From NCBI GenBank assembly GCA_973895155.1, contig OZ316897.1:8184001-8248000 (forward strand): 64,000 bases of DNA, written 5' to 3'. Position 1 is the stretch's first letter, and every line of letters begins with the position of its first letter. Under the pieces are notes generated by a model. The model did no database searches. It was not told the origin of the DNA and saw nothing but the letters and a program-made list of their open reading frames with translations. This stretch comes from Marsupella aquatica (lineage: Eukaryota; Marchantiophyta). Of the stretch, positions 11,700-24,699 are shown piece after piece. Made by a program: the position numbers and the translations under genes.

Positions 11700-14600
11700 A
11701 AATGAAAGGAACGAACCAATAATGGGCAATCAGTGTTGGATTCTCTTAAAGTTCATGTACATACATATTTATGTATTTGCTACCAAGTATTGATTATCCG
11801 TCTTATAAGACTTCAGGTGTCATCACTTTCTTCCGAATAATTAAAAGGAATGTGTGTTGGAAGTGGTCCATGCTCGTGGCCCATATAAATGGGTGGACCT
11901 TCTCAAGGGCCTCAAGCGATTAAATGAACGCCACAAAATCTCATGATGAAAGCTCAAACCCTCGTGTGGAGTACGTAGATGGTCCCCCCCCCCCTCCCAA
12001 CATTCCATCCTTGGTTTATGACTCTATCTCATCACATTTGGTAGGTATAAAGTTTTTAACTTTCCAAGGAAGAAACAAATTAAATCAGACTTAGGAGTGG
12101 GTACTCATTCTTGCAACATGGATATGGAGAATACATAATTATATACTATATTTCTAAATTTTATTGCTGGATTCTTGAAGGGCGCTTAGGATCCCCCATC
12201 CGTCCTGCCTCTTACTCTCACTAAAAATGGGTAGCCACATTTTGAACCATGAGGAAAGCTGAAGCATTGACTGTACTCACCACAGCAGCTGCAGACACGT
12301 TTTATCTTGGCTGTCAGTCAGTCAAGGCTTCAGTTGAGTGTGGAATTTGAGATAACTGGATTTATCTTGTCTTTGTGTTTTGCATCCAAATTGGGGAGCT
12401 TTTGAGTATCATTGTTGTCTAAGGTCATGTTTATCCTTTGAAAGAGAGAAACCCATCACCCGTCCAATCTTTCTTGCTTAAGCAGTTTAAGAAGACCAGA
12501 TGCTCTTGTTGTGTGTGACATTGAATTAATATGAATGTTGCACTTCTCAGAGTCTAGGTTTTTCTGGTTCTCCTTCCTCTATCCAGCCTAACTTGGCGGG
12601 TCCTTGTCTTGCATAATTCTAATTAAGGGCTTCCTTGCAGCCATTCATGCATATGTGCATAATCCCGCTGCTATTTGCAATTGTCATAGCACTCCCAGGA
12701 TTGCAACAATTCCATGTGTATGTCTACGTTAAGCATATTTAGTGTGCATTCCAATAATTGAACCATTTGAACAAACGACTCTCACAATGAGTCAAATTGA
12801 CTCTCCCCCATCTCACGTATTCCCCCAAAATGGCATCTACAGCTCATTCCTTTCATCAAAGAGAATATATATGATGAGTTATCGAGTATCAGGATAAGTG
12901 CAAGGTCAAGAAAATGTGAACTCCATTATAGAGAGAGCTTTGGGGTTGGTTTGTATGTATTCTTAGCATTTGCAAGAAGCCACTCTAGATGGACAATCAG
13001 TTGGGATTGCTTTGTAATCATTGATCCATTTTCTAGTGGGAGGAATGGAGCTTGTGACTAGCCATCATTTCTTGTACAAGCGATATGTTTATCAAATCTC
13101 AGAACAATGAACCTTAGGCAACACTTGTTTAGTATAGCTGCTTTCATAAAATATTGGTCTACTAGCTTACGTTTTGGGTTCTGTTCCTAGTCCTTGACTG
13201 AACTTAGTGCAGTATGGGGCCTAAATAATGTAACCTATGTTGGAGGGTAGGGTAGCATACTCAGGATGAATATGGCCATTATTCCCAAATATTCAGGAAA
13301 GGACCTAATACGGACGTGTACCAATACACTTTAGAGATATGGTATTAGCAAAGGCTTTACTCATGCAGGGCAAGCATTCTGTAGCTTTTATGGGCATAAA
13401 TCTCTTTGTGAGTCTTGACTTTCTGAGGATGGATAATTTTTCATCTTAATTATTTTCCCAAGATGTTTGTGGCATGGTGTTGGGAGTAAGACTGGACTTA
13501 TATCAGGAAAATAGAGCCACCTGGGGTTGCTTAGGACCTGTGCAAAAAATTAGTTATATTTCATCTCAGTGAACCGCAAAGCCATAAGATTATTCTCCTG
13601 TTTTCAATTTAAAGTCCATGCAATCACTAAAAATTCAGAACTCGCACTAGGATGCTTAGATTATTCCTAAATTTGGCGATTAAATTCTTTAACTTGAACT
13701 AGATATTTTGTTAGTAGGGTCCAAAATTTTCATAATTGATTCTTTATTGCCTGAACCTGAATGGCACCACGGTAGTACATTCTGGGGTAAAGTGGAGGAG
13801 TGAGGTTTCCCATGAGTGATGGGATGTACAGTAATTTCCAACTTACGGTACTGAAAGCGAATATACAGTCCATACTCAAATTTCAGGGTACATGTAAGTC
13901 ATGATTATTGTACTTATATCCTCTTAGTCCATACGAATTTACAGTCTTGTACTTTCCCATTTCACACTCACTTACCCTGAATCACCTTCTCGTACCCAAT
14001 TATACTTTAACACCAACACTCAAGCCACTTCGTATTCATCGATTGGCATGATGGTACTACTAGCCTTGCCCTCGAGTGGAACCCATCATCTGCCCCAATA
14101 TTGAACAAGATCAGTATCATGGGATAGAAAATATATTTGACTCTTCTAAGAACAAAGAAACACAGGGAGATAAGACCCCAAGGCAGGAGTCCCATTAGAG
14201 GGGAGGAAACAAGGGAAAAATCCCACATGACAAACGAGCCAAAAAGACATGGAGGCCCACACAACGGAAAGCCACTCAAGCCCCACTTAACAAGTAAACT
14301 GAAAAGCCTGGTAAACCTCATGAGTAAACTTCATAGGAGTCACAAAGGGGAATTTCTCTAGAGATGAAAATATGTTTGTTGTTGGAATTTTCCTCAGAGA
14401 ATATATTTAAAAAACTGTTTTTTTAATTGTAGCCTTCATCCTGTCTAACATTATCTCCTTCAGGGGTAAGTCTCTCTGGTCACCATTGGAGTTGAAATGT
14501 AGGGTTTTCCCACTGGGCCAATTGAGTGACATATAAGGTTGTGTGCAAATAGTGGGTACCTCATGGATTACCATGCAGTCTTTAACTGTGTCTCATATTC

Positions 14601-14900
14601 TTTAGTTCGCTTCCAGGATGGATTGGGTAAGGGAGAACCAAAAATAACAGTGTTAGACAAAAGCGTAGTCCACATCCTGATAGACCTACTGCATTGTCCC
14701 ACATTTCAAAGCACCTCAGACATTATTGAGGAAAACACCTTCACTCAAGAGCATGGCCTTGAGGGACATGAAACCAAAAAAGAAGGCCATAGTTGTGTTT
14801 CAATTTGTGAGATCCAGCTAAGGGTAAACTTAATCTGGTGAAATTTCTTAAGGCTGCATGTTTGGTATACAACCCACCTCTCAAGTGACATATGCGGAAT
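11700..14900. other. Gene-free stretch
   Basis: No conserved coding segment, RNA gene or clear repeat was recognised over this 3.2 kb. There is a C homopolymer at about 11986-11998. Open frames at 14007-14361 on both strands are shadows of purine-rich sequence and show no domain. Confidence 0.4.
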
Positions 14901-14912
14901 ACATTGGGTCCA

Positions 14913-15014
14913 TCAATGAAGAACCTATGTGGGAATTGTCAGTTTGCTAAGGAATCACTTAGCAAACTGAGCAAACTTAGCAAACTGACAATTCCCACAT
15001 AGGTTCTTCATTGA
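14913..15014. repeat. Perfect 39-bp foldback hairpin
   Basis: The left arm 14913-14951 and the right arm 14976-15014 are exact reverse complements (39 of 39), separated by a 24-nt loop. The right arm ends TTCTTCATTGA and is followed by a direct repeat: CATTGAAAATCTGTCCCAAAA occurs at about 15009 and again at about 15054. A transcript would fold into a long perfect stem. A young MIR-like or siRNA hairpin and a foldback transposon remnant are the main explanations. The sequence does not decide which, nor which strand is transcribed. Confidence 0.85.
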
Positions 15015-15069
15015 AAATCTGTCCCAAAATGAAGAACTCTTTGCAAAAAAATACATTGAAAATCTGTCC

Positions 15070-16050
15070 CAAAATCTTTCTATGTTTCCTGGGACGAGAA
15101 ATTTCCAGAACATTGTTCACTAATCTCTAGTTTCACTCAGATATCACTTGAAGGCCCGGACTTTAAAAAAGCTTCCACATTCATTGAACTTAATCACTAG
15201 ATATTCCCCCCTTGCTTTGATCTCTAACCTCTCCAAAATGATGTGTTGTTATACCACCTTCAAATTTTCAACCATTTACTGGAGCTTGTGACATGGGGCT
15301 GCATCTATAGTAAATGGGAATGCAGACCAGGATAGAGTCTGTCTCTCCTGACTGTCATTGATACCAAATATGGCAACCAAGATAATGAAAATGGACTCTG
15401 GTTGCCTCTTACTTAGGGGCTGGGGCCACCATTGGGAAGTAGGTCTACTAGGTTATCTCCATCTGGGCTCCTACTCAAAGTTCTGGATTTATGGTCCATC
15501 TTGTAACTCTATGACCCTAGTTTAGGATTTTAGAAAATGTGGGTAGCCAGCATCAACTACAGTAGCCCCTGATAAGGCCTCAACTCAGACTCATATGTAT
15601 CCATTTTCCTTTATTCTCACTCAATCTTCGCTGCAGACTTAGCAACTTAGTATGTGCCCTTCAAGTGGAACTTTTTGGATTTCTGGTTTCCAAATTTCTG
15701 GACCCACGCGTAAATTTAATTGAGAGTTGTGATGTATAATCAGGATTGCACTCCAGCAACTTTTAACTAAAGGAAGACCTTAATCTGGCATGGCCAAGTT
15801 TTGGGATAATCTAATAACTTCATTTCTGTGACCCAATGGATAAGGCACTATTCCAAGTTTTGGACTCTCTAATGTCTTGCTTTTTTGTAACCAACGGATA
15901 AGGCACTATTCCGGATTCCATTAAGTGGCAGTACCCATTAAATGCGTTTTCAATAATTTCTGATCCGGAATTACGGTGTCCCTATCCTTAGTGGCTCCAA
16001 ACTTCGAAAAAGGTCTTTAAGGAAAGTAGTAGTTGATTCAGTTGAAGACT
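15070..16050. other. Gene-free stretch
   Basis: The phrase CAATGGATAAGGCACTATTCC at about 15834 recurs as CAACGGATAAGGCACTATTCC at about 15892, a short local duplication of about 58 bp. Nothing else is recognised. Confidence 0.4.
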
Positions 16051-16480
16051 TGAAGGAAAATGCAATCCGCTAATTATTAAGTTTAATGCGCAGAATTTAT
16101 TTGCATTACGGTATTTATCTCCAGCACAGTCTCCAAAAAGATACATGTCGAGAGTATTGTCCCAGAATAGACACGACAGTCCCGACAGAGGACCACTTCA
16201 TAACTAACCCAGGTCAGCCTAATTATTTTGGAGTAAAAAACCCAATTACCGTCGTACAGGTTTTACCGCTCTTCCGGGCGGCAAGCGAAACTTTATTATT
16301 GGTGCCGTGAATTCCTGCCTGCCCGGGCCGCAAGCCGGCTATAATGGCCGAGGACCGACAAAGATATCCGGGTACTTGCACCTCCCTAACTTTAGCGATG
16401 GCCTCCATTATTAGCAGACTTCGTTTCGAAATACTTGACCGACAAAGATACGGTATTGGCTTTTTTGTAGGCGACCGGTT
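16050..16480. other. CpG-rich core
   Basis: A CpG-rich stretch (GCTCTTCCGGGCGGCAAGCG near 16268, and GCCCGGGCCGCAAGCCGGC near 16320) within AT-rich DNA. GACCGACAAAGATA occurs twice (about 16353 and 16437). No protein or RNA gene is recognised. Confidence 0.35.
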
Positions 16481-16499
16481 TTTCTAATTTCTCAGTTTT

Positions 16500-17600
16500 T
16501 CAACGGCATTTCAAATACATCATTTTCTTTGACTTTGAGGGAAGATATTATTAACGTGTCAAACAAACAAAATATATTCAAAATCGTATAAGCACTTGCC
16601 AAATATAAGCATCTCTTGTCTGCAAGTGAAAAGAATTAACCCCGGGAAAGGGAGACCACCTCAAACCATCTGTTCACCGGCCCGTCCATCCATCCATCCG
16701 CCCCGTCCATCTATCCATCCACCCGTCCGTTGCTCACAAAAGGGAAGCAGGAAGGGAAAGGGATGGAGAGTTGAGTACCATGTACATTGGTGGGCACCAA
16801 GATTTTGGGCTTGCACTGGGACTTTGAAAATGGGGTGAATCCACGTCAGAAAATAGCCCAAAGTATCAAAATCAGAAATGTGCTTACAAGTCAATGGATC
16901 TTTTCTTAAATCTGTCAAACACACCATCTAAGGACTTACCAAACATAATGATTCCTTATCTACAAATGGAAACAAGAAATGCTGCCCTTCTCAAAACAAA
17001 ACAAATGAAATGAAAACATGATGAACTCGACCAAAGGGAGTCTCTAGAGAGCCAAAATGGCTGTCACTCCATCCACTTGTTGCAGATGGGCACTGAGTGA
17101 AGGAAAAGGGGTGGAGAGGCTGGCCAATCACGGTTGTGAGCAAAGGATACAAGACTGAGCAGAGAGGACCCAAGCTTGTGAGATTGAGCTAGGCTTGTTG
17201 AACTGAGACTTTGAAAATAGGGTGAATGCATGCCATGCAGTAGCCACAGTTTCAAAGACAAAAATGCGTTGTGCTTTGAGGGAAAATTCTTTCAATCTGT
17301 CAAACATACAAAGGAGTTGCCAAACAGAATGATTTGGTCTCTCAAGGCAAATCAAAGACAAAAGAGGCTTGCCAAGACGAGGGAGATTTAGACAGCTATA
17401 TGGCTGTCCTTGCATCCGTCTGTCTTCCGCAGAAGGGGTTAGGGACAATGGGGGAAGAGGCTTGCCAGTCATGCATGTGGGAAAGGATACGAGGGTGGGG
17501 CATGGAAAACCCAGGCTTGTTGCACTGCAACTTTGAAAACAGCCCTAGCACACATGATGCAGTGGAATGATGGAAGACCCAAGCAAAGGCAACATACCAG
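16500..17600. repeat. Degenerate tandem array D (period about 320-390 bp)
   Basis: GACTTTGAAAATnGGGTGAAT occurs at about 16820 and 17207 and in decayed form at about 17529. Each copy is followed by ATCTGTCAAACAnAC, then CCAAACA-AATGATT, then a GGATAC-AGAC block and an AGGCTTGTTG-ACTG block. A further copy, partly CpG-rich, precedes it from about 16500. A (CCAT)n/CCGTCCATC microsatellite sits at about 16680-16732. Confidence 0.65.
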
Positions 17601-17649
17601 CAAAATGGGTTTAATGTCACCAGCACGCTAAACCCATATCGCTGTGTAT

Positions 17650-19190
17650 GTTGCCTCTGCTTTGGTACAAAACAGGACTATGTAGAGAAGGAATCCAGAC
17701 CCTTCTCAATTATCCTCCCTCCAGCTTTTCCAGTGATATGTATTTAGTAGTATTAAAATGGAAAGAACCTTTACAATGCAAAAAGCTTCCATTTCCTGAG
17801 ATAAGTTTTGTTAATCCCCAACTGGCTCCACTCCTAGCCTGGCTAGAGATTTTTTGTGGAATTCTGTTTGCCAAAAACTTACTTGGAAAAAGTGCTGCCA
17901 AACAGTACTGGAGAACAACTTGTCAAGAAATCTATGCCGTCCACCAGACTTGAATCCACCGTGAGAGAGGGTTTGTCAGAAAGTGCTATACAATGAACTA
18001 ACAACCACTGTACAAGTATGACTTATGTACTCCCATAATCCACCAAAGTTCCTGTACTTCCTGAGCTACTGTAGGTCCCAATTGGCTCATTCTGAAAAAC
18101 AAGAAAAACATGGCTGGCCTAGGCCTTCAATTTCATATCTCTACTATAGCTAGCAGTAGCGACAAGATGTAAGTCAACCCAACTGTTTTCTTTGCACAAG
18201 ACCAGCAATTTACTAAACCACAAATTCGGGTTTAAACTACTTGGGTACCCTATAGTACTCAGCTCACGTATACTGTAATAGTTATTACAAGAGAAGATAT
18301 GGTATTTGATTAAAAAATTTGATTAATTTCATGTAATTAGTTCACTGGAAGGACCATCTACAGCTTAAAACTGCTGCACAGAAAACTGCATCTTAAAATA
18401 GTTTATGTTCTTAGAAAAATCTTAAGGTTACAATCATGGTCCTATAGGAAGAGAGTGGGAGGGCCTCCTTGGTGGGTCAAATGTTCACCTAGACAATATT
18501 GAACAGGGTAGTTCAGGGGTAGGGCCCCTTTTATAGTGGGCAAGGAGAGCATTTCTGGTTGTCATTGAAATGACAGAGGTTTTACCACAAAAGAATTGGT
18601 TGAACTTTAGTTGAGTATTGCTATGGGGACCCAAAATGGCGCCCACTGTCCAGGTGAATTGATTGTCATCAATTATGTCTGTGCATTGTGACCACATAGA
18701 TTTGGTAACTGGCCTGGTTACTATTCATGGTGAGAAAAGAAACAATTAAAAATATTTTTGTCATAATAGGCTTGGTCACCTGAGTAAGAATAACTATTCG
18801 TACAACATATAATCGCAAAAAAATCTACTTAGAATAAGGGCTATAGTCTAGAGGGAACTCTCTAGACTGTGACTCTGGCCAGGCACGGGCAGAAATCTAC
18901 CACTAATTGGATGGGAAATGAAACAATTTTCTTTGAGTTCTCACAATTATTTAGTTCCAAAGGACGGGCATGAGGCTAGTGGAACATAAGACTAACACTA
19001 GTTAGGAGTGCTCAAAATGCTCTGGTACTAAGAACATTTAACGGCTAAAGCAAGTTTTATTTGTACCATTTTTATGAAAGTAGAGGAGCAATTTGATAAT
19101 GGGTCCACCAAATGTTGACTTGCAGTGTAAAATTACAAGAGAAAAATTATGAAAGACACCAAGCTTTAATAAACAGTAAGTGTATAGTTG
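17650..19190. other. Gene-free stretch with a palindromic motif
   Basis: No gene is recognised. At about 18846-18867 the inverted repeat AGTCTAGAG/CTCTAGACT followed by GTGACTCTGG is one copy of a small palindromic family also seen near 36890, 44064 and 50639. Confidence 0.4.
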
Positions 19191-20470
19191 GGCCTTGGGC
19201 GTTCCTTGCTTGCATAAACCCTAAACTTTTCCCCTTAAAGTTCTTGAGGTTTTCTGTTTTTCACTAGCCACTTAGCCACCTAGTGACTGACCCACTAGCC
19301 AGAATCTAGCTGTTTAATTAATCTAGGAAAGTTTGATAATGAATCTTCTCCTTCATACTGAAAAAAAACCAGAACAGTGTGAAAATAGCCTGCATTTGGG
19401 GATTGATATAAATATTCTGTTCTAGTCAAGACAGATGTACTCTTCCAGCCATTGCATCCGCATTCTTTCAGTGGCAGAAATTTACTAGATTCCAAGTCTC
19501 TGAAAATTCTTGAGGTTCTCTGTTTTCCAGTAGCCAGTTTCCTACCTAGTGACATACCACATAAGCCAGCTTCTACTGACTCCTGTCACTTTCAGACAAA
19601 ATCTTCAGGCTGTCTGTTTTCCATAACCCAGTTTCTTACCTAGCTACATATACCCCATTAGCCAGAATCCTAGCATTTTCTCTTCACGCGGAAAAACAGG
19701 AGAACATTATTCAAGCTGCTTTTGGGGTGTTGCTTGCTTGCATCAAAATATCATATATCTCACGATGTCAAAAAACAAAAGGCACTCTTCAAGGAGACAC
19801 AATTCCATGGACAGAGGTATTGTGCAATGCAAGTGAACTCGGGAATTGCTGCTAAGAAGGAGAGTATTGCTAGAAAATAACAAGTGAATCTTATGTAATT
19901 AATGGTAATTCTGTACTTCTGGTGCATTCCTAAGATTTTAGTATCCAGGTTTTGGCTATCTAGGGACTAAGTTGCTAGCAAAGGCACATTCTGTCTTTGG
20001 AGCAGGAATATTTTTCATCCTTATAAGCATTTTTTCCTTTCTGCTCTCATGCTACAATTTTCACTAAAGAGACAAAAGACCCACTAAAGGGAAGACCACC
20101 ACACAAAAGGCCTTACATACAAAGGCCACAAATTCTCCCTATAATGAATCCAAAATTTCCCATTAGCCAGAAAATACAGTCCCTTGTCCGTTCTGGAAAA
20201 AGTGTTATGTTTCCCAGGAGGCAGTTTTACACCTACACACCGCAATAGCCAGAATCCCAGCGTCTTCTCCTTCACACTGCAAAAAAAGGGAAACTAAACA
20301 GAAAACAGGTTGTTTTGAGGTATTGTTTGCTCACACCTAATATAACCTAGATATTATTTATTTATATCACATTGTCAAGAAAACAAAAGACCCCATCAGA
20401 GAGACACTTTCCCATCCACACAAGTCTCAATCTTCTTTGTTTTGCCTCTGGCTGTGGTCAAGGTGCATTT
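19190..20470 (-). repeat. Cluster of family R2 repeats (inverted orientation)
   Basis: The phrases TAGCCAGTTTCnTACCTAGTGAC, ATTAGCCAGAATCnTAGC, TTCTCTTCACnC-GAAAAA and GTTGCTTGCTTGCAT recur at about 19265-19330, 19525-19575, 19615-19690 and 20215-20290. They are reverse complements of the GATTCTGGCTA-type repeat seen at 22.6, 38.9 and 49.9 kb. This is a nest of old copies with no coding potential. Confidence 0.55.
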
Positions 20471-20499
20471 TCTCAACAAAAAAAAGGCTTACACAAAAT

Positions 20500-21130
20500 G
20501 CTTGTACACAAACTCATGACCACTGACCAAAAATGATAATGTCGGGACAAATTTTCTCCATGGACGTGAGTATTTGAGACACTCTAATAAAACCCAAGCA
20601 AAAGAAAAGATGACCTAGAAAAAACATCATAAATAAAGGCCCCAAAGTCGACCTATGTTCCGTTCTATCACAGAGACAAATATACTCTACATCCACAGCA
20701 CACCGTGATAGCGATGCGGGCCACCGCTGTTGGACACCCTGTGCCTGCAGGGCAGCGGCAAGTGGCCGTGAATGCATGTATGGAGCGTATTTGTATCTCA
20801 CCCGTATTAGTGTACACCTACATTCATTCATGACACTCATACGTATTTATATGCATGTATGTATATGTCAAGGATGTGCAGGATGCTATTCCATAGGCTG
20901 AGAGATTGCTCTGCTTTTATCCTACGGGCATGCATCGGGCAATCATCAAACATACGTCCCAACTCTCGGGGGACAGGGGCAGTCCGGTCATCCGGTCAAG
21001 AGAAGCTTTTTTTTATAAAGTAAAATTTTCTTTGTCGGATTTCTGAAATTCAGTCCTAAGCGGAAAAGAGAATGACAAGCACGGACAGAGATAGAGGTTT
21101 CTCAAGGTGCTAGGATGGCCTCGGAACCCG
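20500..21130. other. CpG-rich patch
   Basis: Sequence around 20640-21010 is CpG-rich (GATAGCGATGCGGGCCACCG near 20707). A 108-codon minus-strand open frame (20514-20840) has no recognisable domain. I do not call a gene. Confidence 0.3.
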
Positions 21131-22490
21131 GTTAGACACAGACCAGACATCGGAGTAGATTCCCATAACACTTTGTTTACAGAAATTTCAAAATGTTTTT
21201 TTTCTTCCTGCTTTTTCCTGTCTTTAATTTGATGGGAAGCTCCTATTTACTTCTCAATATCCATGTTGGAAAATGGTTTTTGATATTGACCACAATGTAT
21301 AACCAAGAGTTTCTTTTCCGTTAAAATCAACCGCATGAATTGAGAGAAAAAGTTCAGAAATGCCCTTTTTTAAGAGTTTGAGGATGTGTTCACTCACTCA
21401 AGTGGGACAACAAAAAAAGAAGTTTTGAGGATACTAATGCTGAGCATATGATAAGCACCTTGAATCCAGATTTAAGATTACCATCCTCGTTCACAAGCAT
21501 GGTCTAAATGTCAAAATTTAAATCTCCTGATGAGGTCATGCATGTACATTAACTCTGAATTACATTACTCTCATTTTTTTGGTAATATTAAATTTTACAA
21601 AATGCTGCCATATCTGAATAAAAATCATGGCAGTTTTGTACTATTTATATATTTAAGCAGTTTTGTAATAAACAAAAATCATGGCAGTTTTTTTGTTTAT
21701 GGTTACCCTGGCAAACTAGTTCTCCAGGTAACTTGTTCATTGCATTTTGTCCACATTATAAAACCATACCAATATTATTAGTATTAAAAAACCAATAGTA
21801 ATATTGTGATTCGAGACAATCCTAGTGACAAAATACTTAAAAGCTGATATTATAAATGTGTTTCTCTGGCATGGCCTCCACCTATGGACTGCCGCACCAT
21901 TCCACCTAGGAATTTTTATTTATAAGAGCACACCATCCAGGCAAAAAAAGCCAGCTAGAGTCTTGCTGTTGCTGGGGAAAGTAGCCTGAGAAAGGTTGGT
22001 GAGCTAACCCAATTGCTTGGCTTGTCTTTACTCCTCTGGCTATGCTCATTTGAAGGCTAAGGCTAAACAATAGTGGTACTGCTAGGCACCCCCCTAGGGT
22101 GAAGTTTTCGAGGGCATGAAACTCAGCCAGTCCTGCAGAGCGAAGCAAGATAATAATCTTGGGCACTTTGCAAGGCAAAGTGTGTCACGTAAGGGCAGGT
22201 CAAGGGCGGGCAGCTAGCTACTGTACAGATTCCCTCCATCATGAATTAGTGGAATGGTGGATCACAAAGGCTGATCATGTAATCTCCTAAAATTCCAGGT
22301 TTTCTCTTTGTGAATGCACCCAGAAATGGAGATGTTATGTTCGAATCTTGATTGTCACCAGAAACAAATATATCTAATAGTTTCTGTCTCTAATTGTACA
22401 CATGCAAGTATCAGTTATTGCAATTGCTAACATAAGGAACATTTATTTGATAAGTGCAACAGACAACTTCATAGAGTAGTTTCACAAACT
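21130..22490. other. Gene-free stretch
   Basis: AT-rich, with AAAAATCATGGCAGTTTTGT (near 21620) recurring 57 bp later. No gene or known element is recognised. Confidence 0.35.
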
Positions 22491-22760
22491 CAGTTTTAAT
22501 GTTGTTTCTTTTCAACTTTGTGTGAAGATGAAGATGCTATGAATAATCCGTATGTGATTTTCCTTGATTGATTTGACAATCAGATTTCCTTTGATTTAAA
22601 GATGTACCTTAGATTCTGACCATTCGGGTGGTGGCTAGGTGGGAAACTGTCTAATGTACGACAAAAAATGTAGCAAAGTATTGCAAAAAATATATACTTT
22701 TTAGAAATGTCAAATCTAGCCAAATTTTGCCATTAAAAAATGGCGCCGGTATGAAGCTCT
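22490..22760 (+). repeat. Dispersed repeat family R2, copy a
   Basis: Ordered phrases: GAAGATGAAGATGCTATGAA, GATTTAAAGATG, TTAGATTCTGACCA, GTGGTGGCTAGGTGGGAAAC, then ATTTTGCCA and AAAAAATGGCGC. The same order occurs at about 38800-39085 and 49770-50015. Mutual divergence is high. The element class is unknown, most likely a decayed non-autonomous transposon. Confidence 0.55.
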
Positions 22761-22779
22761 GGGTTACTAGTTAAAAAAG

Positions 22780-23960
22780 AAAACTAAAAATTAAAACTCA
22801 GGGCTCCAGGCTCCTCTAACAACAATGATGACGTATTCAGTGACTGCACTTTGAAGCCAGAGAGGCCAACTGATAACTCTTAAGAAGGACTCCCCATTAA
22901 AGACCTCTCTTATTATTAAAGAACCTAATGTCAGTCCAAACGACCAGATGCGAGGGCAACAGAGGATTGACATCAGTTGTGACCTCACAGCCTCACCGAC
23001 TGTAGCTCAGTTAATATATCCTTGGTTTATAGTTCTCTCCCATTAGAAACGCCTTTGAATAATTGGGTTTTTAATTCTTACTGAAAACACGACCCAAAAC
23101 CAAGTGACATCAGCTCATATTTTATTTTTCCAAATCTTCTTCCCTCTACCACAATTATTGAACGCTTTTACTGTCACTTACTGTAGATGTGCTGCTCCAA
23201 AATCCAAAAAATATGTATATAAACCAGAGTTGCTCAGCTCCCTCTTCTGCAATATCCTTTTCAGTACTAAATTTCAGGGCATAGGACTTCAAGAAGCTCA
23301 AGTCAGAAATGGGAGTATCAAGAGAATGGACGTATCAAGAGAATTTAGGAATCCAGGATAGATTTTACTTATTTTGCGTCACTCCCAGTAGTACTTGCAG
23401 GGGTTTACACATACATGTTCCTTTTTGGGTTGAGAGAGTGTATATGCCCAAAGCTCATTCGTCCATGTGGCAGATTTATTATGTCACCTGCAGAAGAATG
23501 CAAAGCTCTAGTTTAAGGAGTTAATTTTGGTGATGGTTTAGGTCGTGAAACCCCTGTTCAAGCTTGAGAGACATTTAAGATGGATGCTTTGTCTCGTTCT
23601 GTCCATGTCTCTCTAAAAAATAGTGGAAATGTTTTCTATACAGAGTAAAGTTGTGCTTGTTTGGTCCATGAAAGAGTTTCCAAATCTTTCGCGTCACTCA
23701 GTTTAAGTACATAATTTATTGACAATGTTTCAAAATGATCTTGAAGACTTGACTATGAGGCTGTTTTAGCATAGCTCAAGTGGGACTTAATATGATATGG
23801 TAGAGTCCTCAAAAAAATTCTTTATAGGCTTTGCAAGGACCCCCAAATATTTTAATACTTATGTTTATTTTGGGCTAGCCTAGAGTCATTGTGGTAATAT
23901 ATTTCACAGGGAATTCTCTAGAGTAACCACTAACATTCTTTCCCAAAATGACAATAAAAT
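22780..23960. other. Gene-free stretch
   Basis: No coding, RNA or clear repeat structure was recognised. Confidence 0.35.
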
Positions 23961-23969
23961 GTGTCTCTC

Positions 23970-24690
23970 TCATCATGAGAGCAGTACGTAATCTCGAAGC
24001 AGAGGGTTTGGTTTTGCTACTGGTTCAATCCGGCCCACCTTTCTTCAAGTAGAGCATTTCCTCAGGGTAGCGGATTCAATCTAGAAAACTTCATTTATGC
24101 ACCTTAGTCAACATCATATCAAACAGACAGATATCGGCATACAAAGGACAAGTGAACGACAAACTTATGAGAGATATCCAATAAATTCAAAGTTCGTCCA
24201 GCAAGCTAGATATGAAAAGGTAGCTTGAACTTAAAAGATCCCTCCAAACACCCCTAAATTGAAATGTTTTACTTGATAGACCCCATGAGACCCCATGAAC
24301 TTTAGGGTACATTGATTTGAGATCTATCAATGATCTGGATCACTCATGGGTCTATCAAGAAACACTCTGCATTTTAGGGGTCCATCAAGAATCTCTATGC
24401 CGTTTTCATGAGTCCAACTAAGATTTGAAATTTCTCAAAACTTAACATTTTGTGTGTATTACGAAGATGACCTGATTATCCAAAGTGCCTGGTCAAGTAC
24501 TAAATCCATCTTTATAATTCGTTGAATCCAAACAATACTAGAGTCTTGCCTCTCTCTCTTCGTCCCGAGAGAAACATGTACTATCTGAGCAAGGGGGATT
24601 ATTTTTGGTACTGGATCAAACTCCAGTCCACCTGTCTGCCAGTGGAGCATCTTTTTACTCGGGTCGTGGGTTCAATCTAGAAAACTTAAT
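23970..24690. repeat. Direct duplication (offset about 580 bp)
   Basis: The block ending CAATCTAGAAAACTTCATTT at about 24085-24110 recurs as CAATCTAGAAAACTTAATTT at about 24672-24692. The two copies share the upstream phrases GCTACTGG-TCAA, CCACCT and AGTGGAGCAT. The second copy lies next to a CpG-rich core and keeps CTCGGGTCGTGG where the first has CTCAGGGTAGCGG. Confidence 0.6.
24236..24410 (+). repeat. MITE-like family M, copy 1
   Basis: The segment is partly self-complementary: CTTGATAGACCCCATGAG at the left and CTCATGGGTCTATCAAG at the right, with TGATCTGGATCACTC in the middle. It ends AGGGGTCCATCAAGA. Related copies lie at 25425, 35995, 36126 and, inverted, 42765. It is non-coding. Confidence 0.6.
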
Positions 24691-24699
24691 TTCATGTCC

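Noticed and set aside
22320-22400. GTTCGAATCTTGATT, reminiscent of a tRNA T-loop
   Set aside because: No matching acceptor stem, D-arm or anticodon arm could be laid out around it.
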